Below are positions 1 to 6,277 of a stretch of 11,010 nucleotides of DNA, piece after piece. Each line of letters opens with the position of its first letter. The first letter of the stretch is position 1. A program made the position numbers and the translations under genes. This stretch comes from Anaerolineales bacterium (lineage in GTDB: Bacteria > Chloroflexota > Anaerolineae > Anaerolineales > DRMV01): positions 1 through 11,010 of the forward strand of contig WFUL01000171.1 of the NCBI GenBank assembly GCA_015484985.1. Direction: 5' to 3'. Below the pieces are notes generated by a model. It did no database searches and had not been told where the DNA came from. It saw only the letters and a list, made by a program, of their open reading frames with translations.

Positions 1-680
1 CGGGGGTACCCAATGCCACTTTTGCAACTTGGGTGCAGTCGGATACCGCCGACCCATTGAACCCTCCCAGAGGGGTAACCCCGAACGACGATTACCCCTT
101 GCCCCCCCAGCCGCCGGGGACGTTGACATCTGAAAACCTCAACGATTTTCCTTTTGGGTATTGTCCATCCAGTACCCAGTGGAGTGTCATCAGCCCGGGA
201 ACCTCGATTCCCCCATATGCTCAGTGTCGTGATTTGGATGTGGCGCGCTATGTAGGCGGACGATGGGTGCCCAGCCGCCGTACCGACATCCGAAACGACC
301 CTTTATTCGACGCCGAAGATTATGCCTATTACTACGGGGAGAAATTAGGATGCCCCAGCGATCCTGCAGAAGCGGCCTCTCGGGGTTGTCCCTTCCCGGG
401 TTTGGAAGCTGTCATCTTCACCGTGGGCATTGGGGATGAAGTGGTCAGCCTGGCCGCCAGTGAGCCCGGCGATCCCCCGGCGGGGGCTTTCTTCCTCCGT
501 TATTTGGCAGCCCTGGGCGATGACAACGACCCAACTACGGACCCCTGTCGGAACGAGCCGTATGTTCCGACGGGCAATCGTCAAAAGTGCGGAAATTATT
601 TCTGGTTGCGTCAGGGTTCGGATGTGCGTGAAGTGCTGGACGAGATTGCTCGACGGATTTTCACCCGGTTATCTCATTAG
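1..680 (+). CDS. vWA-domain TadG-like pilus protein, C-terminal part (5' truncated)
   Basis: The frame is open from base 3 with no stop, so the gene begins before the window; the first in-frame GTG (33) is unlikely to be the true start. About 226 residues are visible. The closing region (VIFTVGIGDEV, then a segment with FFLRYLAALGDDNDP, then CGNYFWLRQGSDVREVLDEI and IFTRLSH) resembles the end of a von Willebrand A domain as found in TadG-like pilus-assembly proteins of Chloroflexota: the last beta strand, a report of time-varying values, and a final helix. The middle part is rich in Pro, Cys, Tyr and Asp and looks extracellular. The next gene, 17 nt downstream, is TadE-like, which fits a tad/flp-type pseudopilin operon. 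The metal-binding MIDAS motif would lie upstream of the window and cannot be checked. The family call is by resemblance only; another secreted vWA protein is possible. Confidence 0.7.
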   Translation, partial: GVPNATFATWVQSDTADPLNPPRGVTPNDDYPLPPQPPGTLTSENLNDFPFGYCPSSTQWSVISPGTSIPPYAQCRDLDVARYVGGRWVPSRRTDIRNDPLFDAEDYAYYYGEKLGCPSDPAEAASRGCPFPGLEAVIFTVGIGDEVVSLAASEPGDPPAGAFFLRYLAALGDDNDPTTDPCRNEPYVPTGNRQKCGNYFWLRQGSDVREVLDEIARRIFTRLSH

Positions 681-697
681 GTGGCAGGGAGGGAGTC

Positions 698-3280
698 ATG
701 TTGGCGCGTTGGCGACGCTTACGGCCTGAGGCCCAAGGTTTGGTGGAATTCGCCTTAGTTCTCCCCATCGCCCTCTTGTTGGTGTTCGGGACGATCGAAT
801 ACGGGCGGCTGTTCCATGCCTGGGTTTTGGTGACCAACGCGGCACAGGAGGGCGCTCGATACGCGGCCTCGGGAGAGTGGATGCAAAAGTACTGTACGGA
901 CTTGGACCTGCCTGGAGACGCGGACGGCGATGGGGATGGGGACCGGGGTTTAGGCTATGCCTGCCTGATTAACTACCAAAACCCCGAATTTCGGGAAATC
1001 GACGCCGCGCGCCTTCCCTCCATTAAAGAAGTGGTGAACAATTTGACCCAGGGTTTGGCCAAGAATCCCTCGTCGGGATGGAAGGAGCCGGGATTCTTCA
1101 AGATAACGGTGTGTGCAAATCCTGGAGGCGTATACAATCCACCCTCGGAAACTTCTCCGCCCTCGTGTACACCGCAAGAAACGGCGGGACAACTGGATGC
1201 TCCGCATGAAACCCGGGTACTGGTGGCCGTAACTTACGAGTTCGAGTTCATCACCCCCTTTATTCGAGATATCGCACCTACGGTGACCTTGCATGCGGAG
1301 AGGGAAGCCATCCTGGAACGCTTCCGAGTCAAGCGGGCTATTGATATTCCACCTACGATTGCCCTTCCCTCTGCCACACCTTTGCCTACGGCGACTCCTA
1401 CCAGTACAGGTACCCCTACTCCGACGAGTACTCCAACGACTACTCCCACGCCGACCGCGACACCAACACCCAGTTGCTCCCTTATCAAGGTGGATGGCGC
1501 GTACGTTTTAGACGGTCAACAAGGGAAGGTCCTGGTGTTCATCGAGAATGCGAACACCTTCCCTTTGTCTTTGGTTTCGTCGTCGATCACGTGGGATGTC
1601 GATTCCCTGTCCGGGGCGTATGTTGACGCATTCGTGCTCAACGGCTCGATTTACTACGATGGTGATGACGGCACCCCCCCGGCCTCGGCTTCTGGGACGG
1701 GAGCCCCCCAAATTCCGCCTTTGAGCAACACGAACCAGTGGTATGCCTTATTCCGAGATGCCTCCGGTGTGGTGCCCCCGGGACGCTTGATGTTGTCGAA
1801 TTTCACCGTCGACCTGACCTTCCGGATTGAAGACGGCTCGGCCACACCTTTGGAGTGCGCGTATAGCGTCTCCCATCCCGCCTTTCATGTGAAAATCACC
1901 AACCCGGCTACGGACGGCGTGGTGATTACCGACCGCAGTCAAACTCGGTTCGAGGCCGAAGCATGGGACACCGCGGTGGGCACGACCAATGGTGCTGGGG
2001 TGGAAAAGGTCCAGTTCCGGCTGCTGGATCCCAACGGCAAGCAGATTCGATCCAAGACCGAATCCCAGGTACGATATTGCGCCTTTGGTGGGAATCGGAC
2101 TTGCTACCGCATGCCGAACAGCCTTTGGAAGAAACTGGTGAACGGTGTATATACACTGGAGGCCCGGGCACGACGCTTGGCCGACGGTCTGTGGAGTGCC
2201 TGGGTAGAACGCTCTTTCATCGTGGAAAAACCTGCCCCCAGTTGCGCGGATTTGCAGGTCGTCACACCCCTGCAGCCTGAGAGTCGATATGCTATTTTGT
2301 ATCTCAAGGTGAAGAACAACAATCCCGCGGATCGAGCCCCCTTTGAACTCATTTACACCCGATTCGACTGGTCGACACTGAGTTCTAAGTACTATGTGGA
2401 TTGGTTCCGGTGGATTGAGCCGAACAAGAAGTACTACAACCCGCCCGGGAAAATTTACACTTCACCTATCGAAGTGACGACAGGGCGGGGGTTGGTCCTG
2501 TACTCAGGAGATACCGATAAGTGGCGGGTGGACTTTGACGGTGGTCCTCATCCTCCGTACGGCAATTTCACCGTTCTTTTGCGCTTTGCCGCATACGATG
2601 CCCAAGGGAACGTTCTGGTCACCTGTGACATCACTTCTAGCCTCAACCTGGCGGCACCCCCTACGCGGACGCCTACACCCACGCGGACCGCGACACCGAC
2701 TCCGTGTCCACCTTCGGTATGTACGCCCACACCTACACGCACCCCGACCCGTACCCCTACGCCAACCCGGACGCCTACGGTTACACCCACGCCCGATTGT
2801 TCCCGGGTGCGGATTTCCTCATTTGATGTTTCCGGAGACGATGTCGTGGCTCGCATTCGCAACGACAATCCTACATCGATTCGTCTGACCGACAGTCGTC
2901 TTGAGTGGTCCGATGTGGATGCGACCTATTCCGGGGCCTATGTGAACTGGTTCGACTTCAACGGGAATCGATATTACGGCGGCAACGATTATTCCTCGCC
3001 CACCAGCCGAGGTGCATCGGTATGGATGGGCGGAAATGGAAGTACGGCGACTTGGCGTGCTGACTTCAACGGTGCAGGCGCGCTGTTCGGTCGTTTCACC
3101 CTGGTGTTGACCTTTGATAACGTGTGTACCGTAAGTGCTACAATGGATATTCCTGTGCCGACGCCTACTTTTACCCCGCGACCGACCGCTACCCCCACGA
3201 TGACACCGACCCCAACACCGACGGTAGCAGGAGCGACACCAACGCCAACACCTACTCTCTATACCAGAACCGGTGAGTGA
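698..3280 (+). CDS. TadE-like pilus protein with large modular extracellular extension
   Basis: The ATG at 698 follows GGGAGGGAG by a few bases, a good ribosome site. Residues 1-60 are a TadE-type N-terminus: a basic start, then GLVEFALVLP and a membrane helix, then an amphipathic stretch ending EGARYAAS. In the family this anchors a minor pseudopilin in the inner membrane. Residues 60-220 are an extracytoplasmic region. The rest, about 640 residues, is far longer than the usual TadE protein of 130-250 residues. In order it holds Pro/Thr linker 1 (227-258), domain A (Cys260-Cys387), an Ig-like segment (about 393-512), domain B (Cys516-Cys643), linker 2 (654-699), domain C (Cys701-Cys810) and a Pro/Thr tail (819-853). 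Domains A, B and C are related to one another (see findings). No sortase signal or second membrane helix is visible. A role in surface display or adhesion on a Tad-like structure is inferred. Confidence 0.85.
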   Translation: MLARWRRLRPEAQGLVEFALVLPIALLLVFGTIEYGRLFHAWVLVTNAAQEGARYAASGEWMQKYCTDLDLPGDADGDGDGDRGLGYACLINYQNPEFREIDAARLPSIKEVVNNLTQGLAKNPSSGWKEPGFFKITVCANPGGVYNPPSETSPPSCTPQETAGQLDAPHETRVLVAVTYEFEFITPFIRDIAPTVTLHAEREAILERFRVKRAIDIPPTIALPSATPLPTATPTSTGTPTPTSTPTTTPTPTATPTPSCSLIKVDGAYVLDGQQGKVLVFIENANTFPLSLVSSSITWDVDSLSGAYVDAFVLNGSIYYDGDDGTPPASASGTGAPQIPPLSNTNQWYALFRDASGVVPPGRLMLSNFTVDLTFRIEDGSATPLECAYSVSHPAFHVKITNPATDGVVITDRSQTRFEAEAWDTAVGTTNGAGVEKVQFRLLDPNGKQIRSKTESQVRYCAFGGNRTCYRMPNSLWKKLVNGVYTLEARARRLADGLWSAWVERSFIVEKPAPSCADLQVVTPLQPESRYAILYLKVKNNNPADRAPFELIYTRFDWSTLSSKYYVDWFRWIEPNKKYYNPPGKIYTSPIEVTTGRGLVLYSGDTDKWRVDFDGGPHPPYGNFTVLLRFAAYDAQGNVLVTCDITSSLNLAAPPTRTPTPTRTATPTPCPPSVCTPTPTRTPTRTPTPTRTPTVTPTPDCSRVRISSFDVSGDDVVARIRNDNPTSIRLTDSRLEWSDVDATYSGAYVNWFDFNGNRYYGGNDYSSPTSRGASVWMGGNGSTATWRADFNGAGALFGRFTLVLTFDNVCTVSATMDIPVPTPTFTPRPTATPTMTPTPTPTVAGATPTPTPTLYTRTGE
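1376..1471 (+). repeat. Pro/Thr-linker microsatellite 1
   Basis: Degenerate ACN-CCN hexamers encode a Thr-Pro-rich linker (residues 227-258 of the TadE-like protein) between the TadE region and domain A. Such linkers are extended and flexible and often mark module borders in secreted Chloroflexota proteins. On the minus strand the same DNA gives a Gly/Val repeat that is not a gene. Confidence 0.8.
2657..2794 (+). repeat. Pro/Thr/Arg-linker microsatellite 2
   Basis: A second tract of ACN-CCN units, here with interspersed Arg codons (TRTPTPTRT pattern) and two Cys residues in a CPPSVC segment, joins domain B to domain C (residues 654-699). The extra cysteine pair is absent from linkers 1 and 3. 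Confidence 0.8.
3152..3256 (+). repeat. Pro/Thr-linker microsatellite 3 at protein C-terminus
   Basis: A third Thr-Pro tract (residues 819-853) follows domain C, but no domain comes after it. The protein stops nine codons later. Confidence 0.75.
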
Positions 3281-3297
3281 GTAGTACAAGAAGAGAG

Positions 3298-3328
3298 GGG
3301 AAGCCCGGTGGAAGCAACCGGGCTTCTC
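3298..3328 (+). terminator. Stem-loop after the TadE-like gene (possible terminator)
   Basis: A perfect 10-bp GC-rich stem (GAAGCCCGGT at 3300-3309 with ACCGGGCTTC at 3317-3326) and a 7-nt loop lie 19 nt after the stop codon. The stem can be extended by two pairs, one of them a wobble. No T-run follows, so it may be a factor-dependent or weak terminator, or a 3'-end protecting hairpin. Confidence 0.6.
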
Positions 3329-3377
3329 AACCTTCAGACGAACGTTGTATACCTCAAGCACTTGGACAGGAACGACG

Positions 3378-4103
3378 ATGAGGACATGCAGCAAACCTAA
3401 CGTCAACAGGGGCAGTTCTTTGTTCCTTTTGATAGGTGTAGGGCTTTTGGGAATGGGTGTCTTTCTTGGTGGGTGTTCCTCTCCTTCTCGACAGGGCACA
3501 ACATGGTCTGCCTCCATCACCCCAACCCCAACGCCTGAGCATTACGCTTTGGATGTGTCCAAACTGGGCTTGCGGCTTTGGGTTCCTCGGGGTTGGCAGG
3601 CCGTGCAGGGGGAAGGTCCGTCCGGCCCCTGGATTTTCCTGGTCCCTCTTGGGCGCTATAGCGATGAAGACGCCATGCTTTTCCCCCCACCTCTTTTAGA
3701 CGCCGAGGAGGAAGGGATTCTCCTGCCTCCGGAGCCACCCTATATGTTGGCCTATGTCTACCTTCGCCCTGCGACGCGACCTTGGAAATCCCGTGAAGTG
3801 TATTTTGCCCTGGATGAACTCGGTATCCTCGTGGGAGAAACCCTGGAGGTACTTCCTTCTCCTACGGCTTTTCAAAGTCCTCGTGGGGCAGGATGGTATG
3901 TTGATTTTCGCCTGTCGACCTCCGAGGAGAGTGCGCTGCAAGCCCGATTGACTATTCTGAATACACCCTTCCCTCAATGGACCTTTGTCTTTTGGGGAAT
4001 GGCCTCCCCGGACTCCTGGAGTGCCTTGCTGGAAACGTATCAGCAAGTGTTGTTACGGGTAGATTTCGTCCAGGCTCCCTCCGTGGTTGAAAGCGATTCA
4101 TAA
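3378..4103 (+). CDS. Lipoprotein of unknown function
   Basis: The ATG at 3378 is preferred because it follows AGG at 3368-3370 and gives a classic lipoprotein signal: basic N-region, a hydrophobic stretch at residues 15-30 and lipobox LGGC with Cys33. An upstream TTG at 3345 would add 11 residues. After the cysteine comes a short Ser/Thr/Pro linker (ITPTPTPE) and a globular region of about 185 residues starting LGLRLWVPRGWQAV. Many small secreted alpha/beta domains (PsbP/Mog1-like) begin with a similar pattern of beta strand, P-x-GW and beta strand, but this resemblance is weak. No catalytic motif is visible. It lies between two hairpins, so it is probably a short transcription unit or the last gene of the tad-like operon. 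Location on the outer face of the membrane is inferred; function is unknown. Confidence 0.8.
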   Translation: MRTCSKPNVNRGSSLFLLIGVGLLGMGVFLGGCSSPSRQGTTWSASITPTPTPEHYALDVSKLGLRLWVPRGWQAVQGEGPSGPWIFLVPLGRYSDEDAMLFPPPLLDAEEEGILLPPEPPYMLAYVYLRPATRPWKSREVYFALDELGILVGETLEVLPSPTAFQSPRGAGWYVDFRLSTSEESALQARLTILNTPFPQWTFVFWGMASPDSWSALLETYQQVLLRVDFVQAPSVVESDS

Positions 4104-4137
4104 ACCCTGGATCCATGTTCAAAGCGGGTGAGGATAG

Positions 4138-4180
4138 CGGGGAGCCCTTCCCGTTCATTTGCCTCCGGACTCCTGTCCGG
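4138..4180 (+). other. Two tandem small hairpins in 3' UTR
   Basis: Hairpin one pairs 4138-4143 with 4148-4153 (loop GCCC, one wobble). Hairpin two pairs CCGGAC 4165-4170 with GTCCGG 4175-4180 (loop TCCT), followed by TTT. They precede the strong terminator and may form a composite 3' end for the lipoprotein mRNA. Confidence 0.4.
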
Positions 4181-4202
4181 TTTCGATGGGGACGGAACTG
4201 AA

Positions 4203-4252
4203 AGAGATAAAACAGACAGCGGCGAAGCCGCTGTCTGTTTTATCTCTCTTTT
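4203..4252 (+). terminator. Strong intrinsic terminator, 21-bp perfect stem
   Basis: Bases 4203-4223 and 4227-4247 are perfectly complementary (21 bp) around a GAA triloop, followed at once by CTTTTTCC. This is a textbook rho-independent terminator for + strand transcription, with an unusually long stem. The central GCGAAGC is the known hyper-stable DNA mini-hairpin sequence. Little T-rich sequence follows in the minus direction, so it acts mainly on the + strand. Confidence 0.9.
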
Positions 4253-4310
4253 TCCTTTTCTCCTATTTTCGGCAACTTTTGAGTGAGTGCGCCCTTATTG
4301 CTCCATGATT

Positions 4311-4338
4311 TTGTACTTCCCCTATGTCGTGGTACAAA
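4311..4338 (+). promoter_or_regulatory. Promoter of the G5/propeller lipoprotein gene
   Basis: Extended -10 TGG-TACAAA (4330-4338) with TTGTAC (4311-4316) at 16-bp spacing. It lies just after the strong terminator and about 30 bp before the first possible start, and matches the other TACAAT boxes in this window. Confidence 0.5.
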
Positions 4339-4364
4339 TGGCTTTGAGTCGTAAGGAGTATCCA

Positions 4365-4382
4365 ATGAGGCGATGGGCGTAA
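4365..4382 (+). CDS. Possible five-codon leader ORF (MRRWA)
   Basis: ATG at 4365 sits 6 nt after a full AAGGAG (4353-4358) and reads five codons to TAA at 4380. It overlaps the first candidate start (4373) of the lipoprotein gene and ends 8 nt before a second candidate (4391). Its Shine-Dalgarno spacing is better than that of any lipoprotein start. It may be a translated leader that hands ribosomes on to 4391/4394, or chance. Confidence 0.3.
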   Translation: MRRWA

Positions 4383-5992
4383 CGGGCACGATGATGGCAC
4401 AACAGAGGTTCCAACAAATTCCAGGATGGTTTCTCCTTCTCCTCCTCTTCCTATTGGCTGCCTGTCAGGCGCCTCTGCGTTCCGAGGTGCAGGTATCGCT
4501 CCGGGTTGAGGTGGACGGAGAGGTGCGCACGATCGCCGCCCAGGCAGGTCAAACGGTCGATCAGGCTTTAGCGTCGGCAGGCATTGATCTGGGCCCTTTG
4601 GACCGCACCGAACCTCCGGGTTATACCTTGGTGCGTGAGGGTCTCCTCGTGCGGGTCATCCGTGTAGAGGAAGACTTTCTTCAAGAAGATGAGATCATCC
4701 CTTTCGAACGGCGCACTTTGCGCAATGAAGCCCTTCCCGAGGGGGAGACCCGTTTGGTGCAAAGGGGAATCAACGGCCTGAGAAAGGTAACCTACCGGGT
4801 CTTGCGAGAGAATGGGGAGGAGGTTTCCCGCCAGATTGTTCGGGTCGAAGTCATCCGGGAGGCGGTTCCCGAAATCGTCATGGTGGGCGTGCGGCAGCCC
4901 TTCTTGGCCCGACCCATCCCGGGACGCCTTGCTTACCTCGCGGGAGGCAATGCCTGGGTGATGGAGGGCAACACCGGTGCCCGGCGCCCCGTGGTCTTGA
5001 CTGGAGATTTGGACGGACGGGTGTTCCGTCTTTCCCCCGACGGCCGATGGCTACTCTTCACCCGGCAGGGTGGCGAGGAGGCCATCAACACCCTGTGGAT
5101 GGTGGATTTGGATCAACCCGAGCCTCAACCCATCCCTCTTAATGTCGAGAACGTGGTGCACTTCGCCGCGTTCGCACCCCGACAGACCTGGCTCCTGGCC
5201 TATTCCACCGTCGAGCCTCGCCCCGGCCCCCCGGGTTGGCAGGCGAACAACGATCTGTACTTTCGTACTGTGCGGGAGGAAGGCCCTCTGCCAGGGCGGC
5301 TGGTTCTGGAAGCGCGTGCTGGCGGCATTTATGGTTGGTGGGGCACCACGTATGCCTGGCATCCCGAGGGGAAGACCCTGGCGTATGCCCGTCCCGACCA
5401 GGTGGGCTTGGTGGATGTCGTCAATAAAGGGCTGGAACCCTGGTTGACGTTTGTGCCTTATCAGGCCCAGGGAGATTGGGCCTGGGTACCAGGGTTGTCC
5501 TGGAGTCCCGAGGGTGACATCCTGTTCACGGTGTTGCACGGACGTCCGGGGGAAGACGTGGCCGAGGATGACCCTTACTTTGCCCTGGTCGCGCTGGCAC
5601 CAGCGTACTGGGAAGGCCCGGTGGTGTTGGCGGAAAACGTGGGTATGTTCGCTTTCCCTGTGGCCTCACCAGCCCGGACCCTTTCCACGGGGGAACAGGC
5701 CTACTGGGTGGCCTACTTGCAGGCCCTTTTTCCCCAGCAGAGCGATACTTCCCGCTACCGACTGATGGTCATGGACCGGGACGGATCCAACAAGCGCTCT
5801 CTGTTTCCGGCGGAAGGGGAGCCCGGTCTGCCTCCCCAGCAGGTTCGTTGGTCCCCCGCACCCGTAGATGACCGTGGGCAGTGGGCCGTGGCCCTCATGT
5901 ACCAAGGAAACCTTTACCTGGTTCTGGTGCCCTCGGGTGAGGTGATTCCCCTTACAGGAGATGGTCTGGTCACGGCGTTGGACTGGCGGTAG
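4373..5992 (+). CDS. Lipoprotein with DUF348-like, G5 and beta-propeller domains
   Basis: The protein has 539 residues from ATG 4373; in-frame ATGs at 4391 and 4394 are equally possible, and 4394 gives a tidy signal peptide. A hydrophobic stretch (residues 19-30) ends in lipobox LAAC with Cys31. Residues about 41-101 resemble DUF348, the ubiquitin-like fold of YabE/RpfB: VEVDGEVRTIAAQAGQTVDQ, then an LVREG turn. Residues about 107-174 are a G5 domain: FERRTLRNEALPEGETRLVQ, then G-x-x-G-x-x-x-V-T-Y-R and VRVEVIREAVPEIV. G5 domains are reported to bind N-acetylglucosamine-containing glycans and cell wall. Residues 180-539 carry repeated TolB/WD40-like propeller blades, for example RLSPDGRWLLFTR, YAWHPEGKTLAYA and LSWSPEGDILFTV. 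Together this suggests a wall-associated sensor or scaffold outside the cytoplasmic membrane. No enzyme domain such as the Rpf or 3D domain usually found with DUF348/G5 is present. It has its own promoter. Confidence 0.85.
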   Translation: MGVTGTMMAQQRFQQIPGWFLLLLLFLLAACQAPLRSEVQVSLRVEVDGEVRTIAAQAGQTVDQALASAGIDLGPLDRTEPPGYTLVREGLLVRVIRVEEDFLQEDEIIPFERRTLRNEALPEGETRLVQRGINGLRKVTYRVLRENGEEVSRQIVRVEVIREAVPEIVMVGVRQPFLARPIPGRLAYLAGGNAWVMEGNTGARRPVVLTGDLDGRVFRLSPDGRWLLFTRQGGEEAINTLWMVDLDQPEPQPIPLNVENVVHFAAFAPRQTWLLAYSTVEPRPGPPGWQANNDLYFRTVREEGPLPGRLVLEARAGGIYGWWGTTYAWHPEGKTLAYARPDQVGLVDVVNKGLEPWLTFVPYQAQGDWAWVPGLSWSPEGDILFTVLHGRPGEDVAEDDPYFALVALAPAYWEGPVVLAENVGMFAFPVASPARTLSTGEQAYWVAYLQALFPQQSDTSRYRLMVMDRDGSNKRSLFPAEGEPGLPPQQVRWSPAPVDDRGQWAVALMYQGNLYLVLVPSGEVIPLTGDGLVTALDWR

Positions 5993-6006
5993 GCTTGTAG
6001 TACAAT
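5978..6006 (+). promoter_or_regulatory. atpC: Promoter of the atpC leader
   Basis: TACAAT (6001-6006) lies 17 bp after TTGGAC (5978-5983), inside the last codons and stop of the upstream gene. Transcription would start near 6013 and give atpC an untranslated leader of about 265 nt. The -35 matches the consensus only in its TTG. Confidence 0.55.
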
Positions 6007-6012
6007 CAGGTG

Positions 6013-6263
6013 GGCGCGTATCCTTCGGAATGTGGAGTGGGAAGGAAAGTGTGGGATATGGCAGAATGAGGCTCATTTCGAGAGTGGCCGATACCAAGAC
6101 TTTTGTAGAGGGACGGTCAGCCCGGTTGTGAGTTCGTCAGTGGTGGAACCTCAAATCGCGGGAATAGCCAGGTGTTGGAGATGGAAGTTGTGTATACGCA
6201 GGCGAAGGATGCAGCCTTGGCCTTGCAATGAGGTCTTCCAGCACCTAAAGCCATCATGTTCTT
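6013..6263 (+). ncRNA. Structured 5' leader RNA upstream of atpC (candidate cis-regulatory RNA)
   Basis: This gap of 285 nt holds no credible gene but shows several nested helices. Domain 1: 6064-6077 is a hairpin (AATGA-GGC-TCATT) inside a bulged helix formed by about 6053-6061 and 6086-6094. Domain 2: CCCG 6121-6124 with CGGG 6159-6162 encloses TGAGTTC 6129-6135 paired with 6146-6153 (one bulge). Domain 3: 6170-6180 pairs with 6236-6246 (11 bp, two wobbles) and encloses a 10-bp hairpin, 6198-6208 with 6215-6226. Domain 3 ends 18 nt before the ribosome site. GTATCCTTC (6018-6026) can pair instead with 6204-6212, which would break domain 3. I recognise no known riboswitch, 6S, tmRNA, RNase P or T-box consensus. 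Helices were found by eye, without energy calculation. Confidence 0.45.
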
Positions 6264-6270
6264 AAGGAGG
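6264..6270 (+). promoter_or_regulatory. atpC: Strong ribosome binding site of atpC
   Basis: AAGGAGG lies 7 nt before the ATG at 6278, the best Shine-Dalgarno match in the window, which fixes the start of atpC. It is just 3' of leader domain 3. Confidence 0.85.
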
Positions 6271-6277
6271 ATGAGCG

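Noticed and set aside
1234..1488. Gly/Val-repeat protein on the minus strand
   Set aside because: It is the reverse complement of the Thr-Pro linker repeat.
1376..3256. Thr/Pro tracts considered as a CRISPR or tandem-repeat array
   Set aside because: The units are degenerate hexamers in frame with the protein and have no spacers.
2819..3520. 233-residue minus-strand frame spanning the end of the TadE-like gene and the lipoprotein start
   Set aside because: It crosses a hairpin and two genes, is Arg/Ser/Cys-rich without a domain, and lacks a start signal.
6139..6162. T-box-like sequence (TGGTGGAACC then CGCGGG) in the atpC leader
   Set aside because: The consensus needs ACC directly followed by GCG; here six bases intervene, and no specifier or antiterminator layout fits. 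The stretch is better explained by the local helix 6129-6153.
6198..6220. SRP-RNA-like stretch (CAGG, GAAGG, GCAGCC)
   Set aside because: The spacing and the GGAA tetraloop of helix 8 are wrong, and the bases are explained by the hairpin 6198-6226.
6032..6265. 77-residue + frame in the atpC leader
   Set aside because: No ribosome site, odd composition (Cys/Trp/Arg-rich) and no family resemblance; RNA structure explains the region better.
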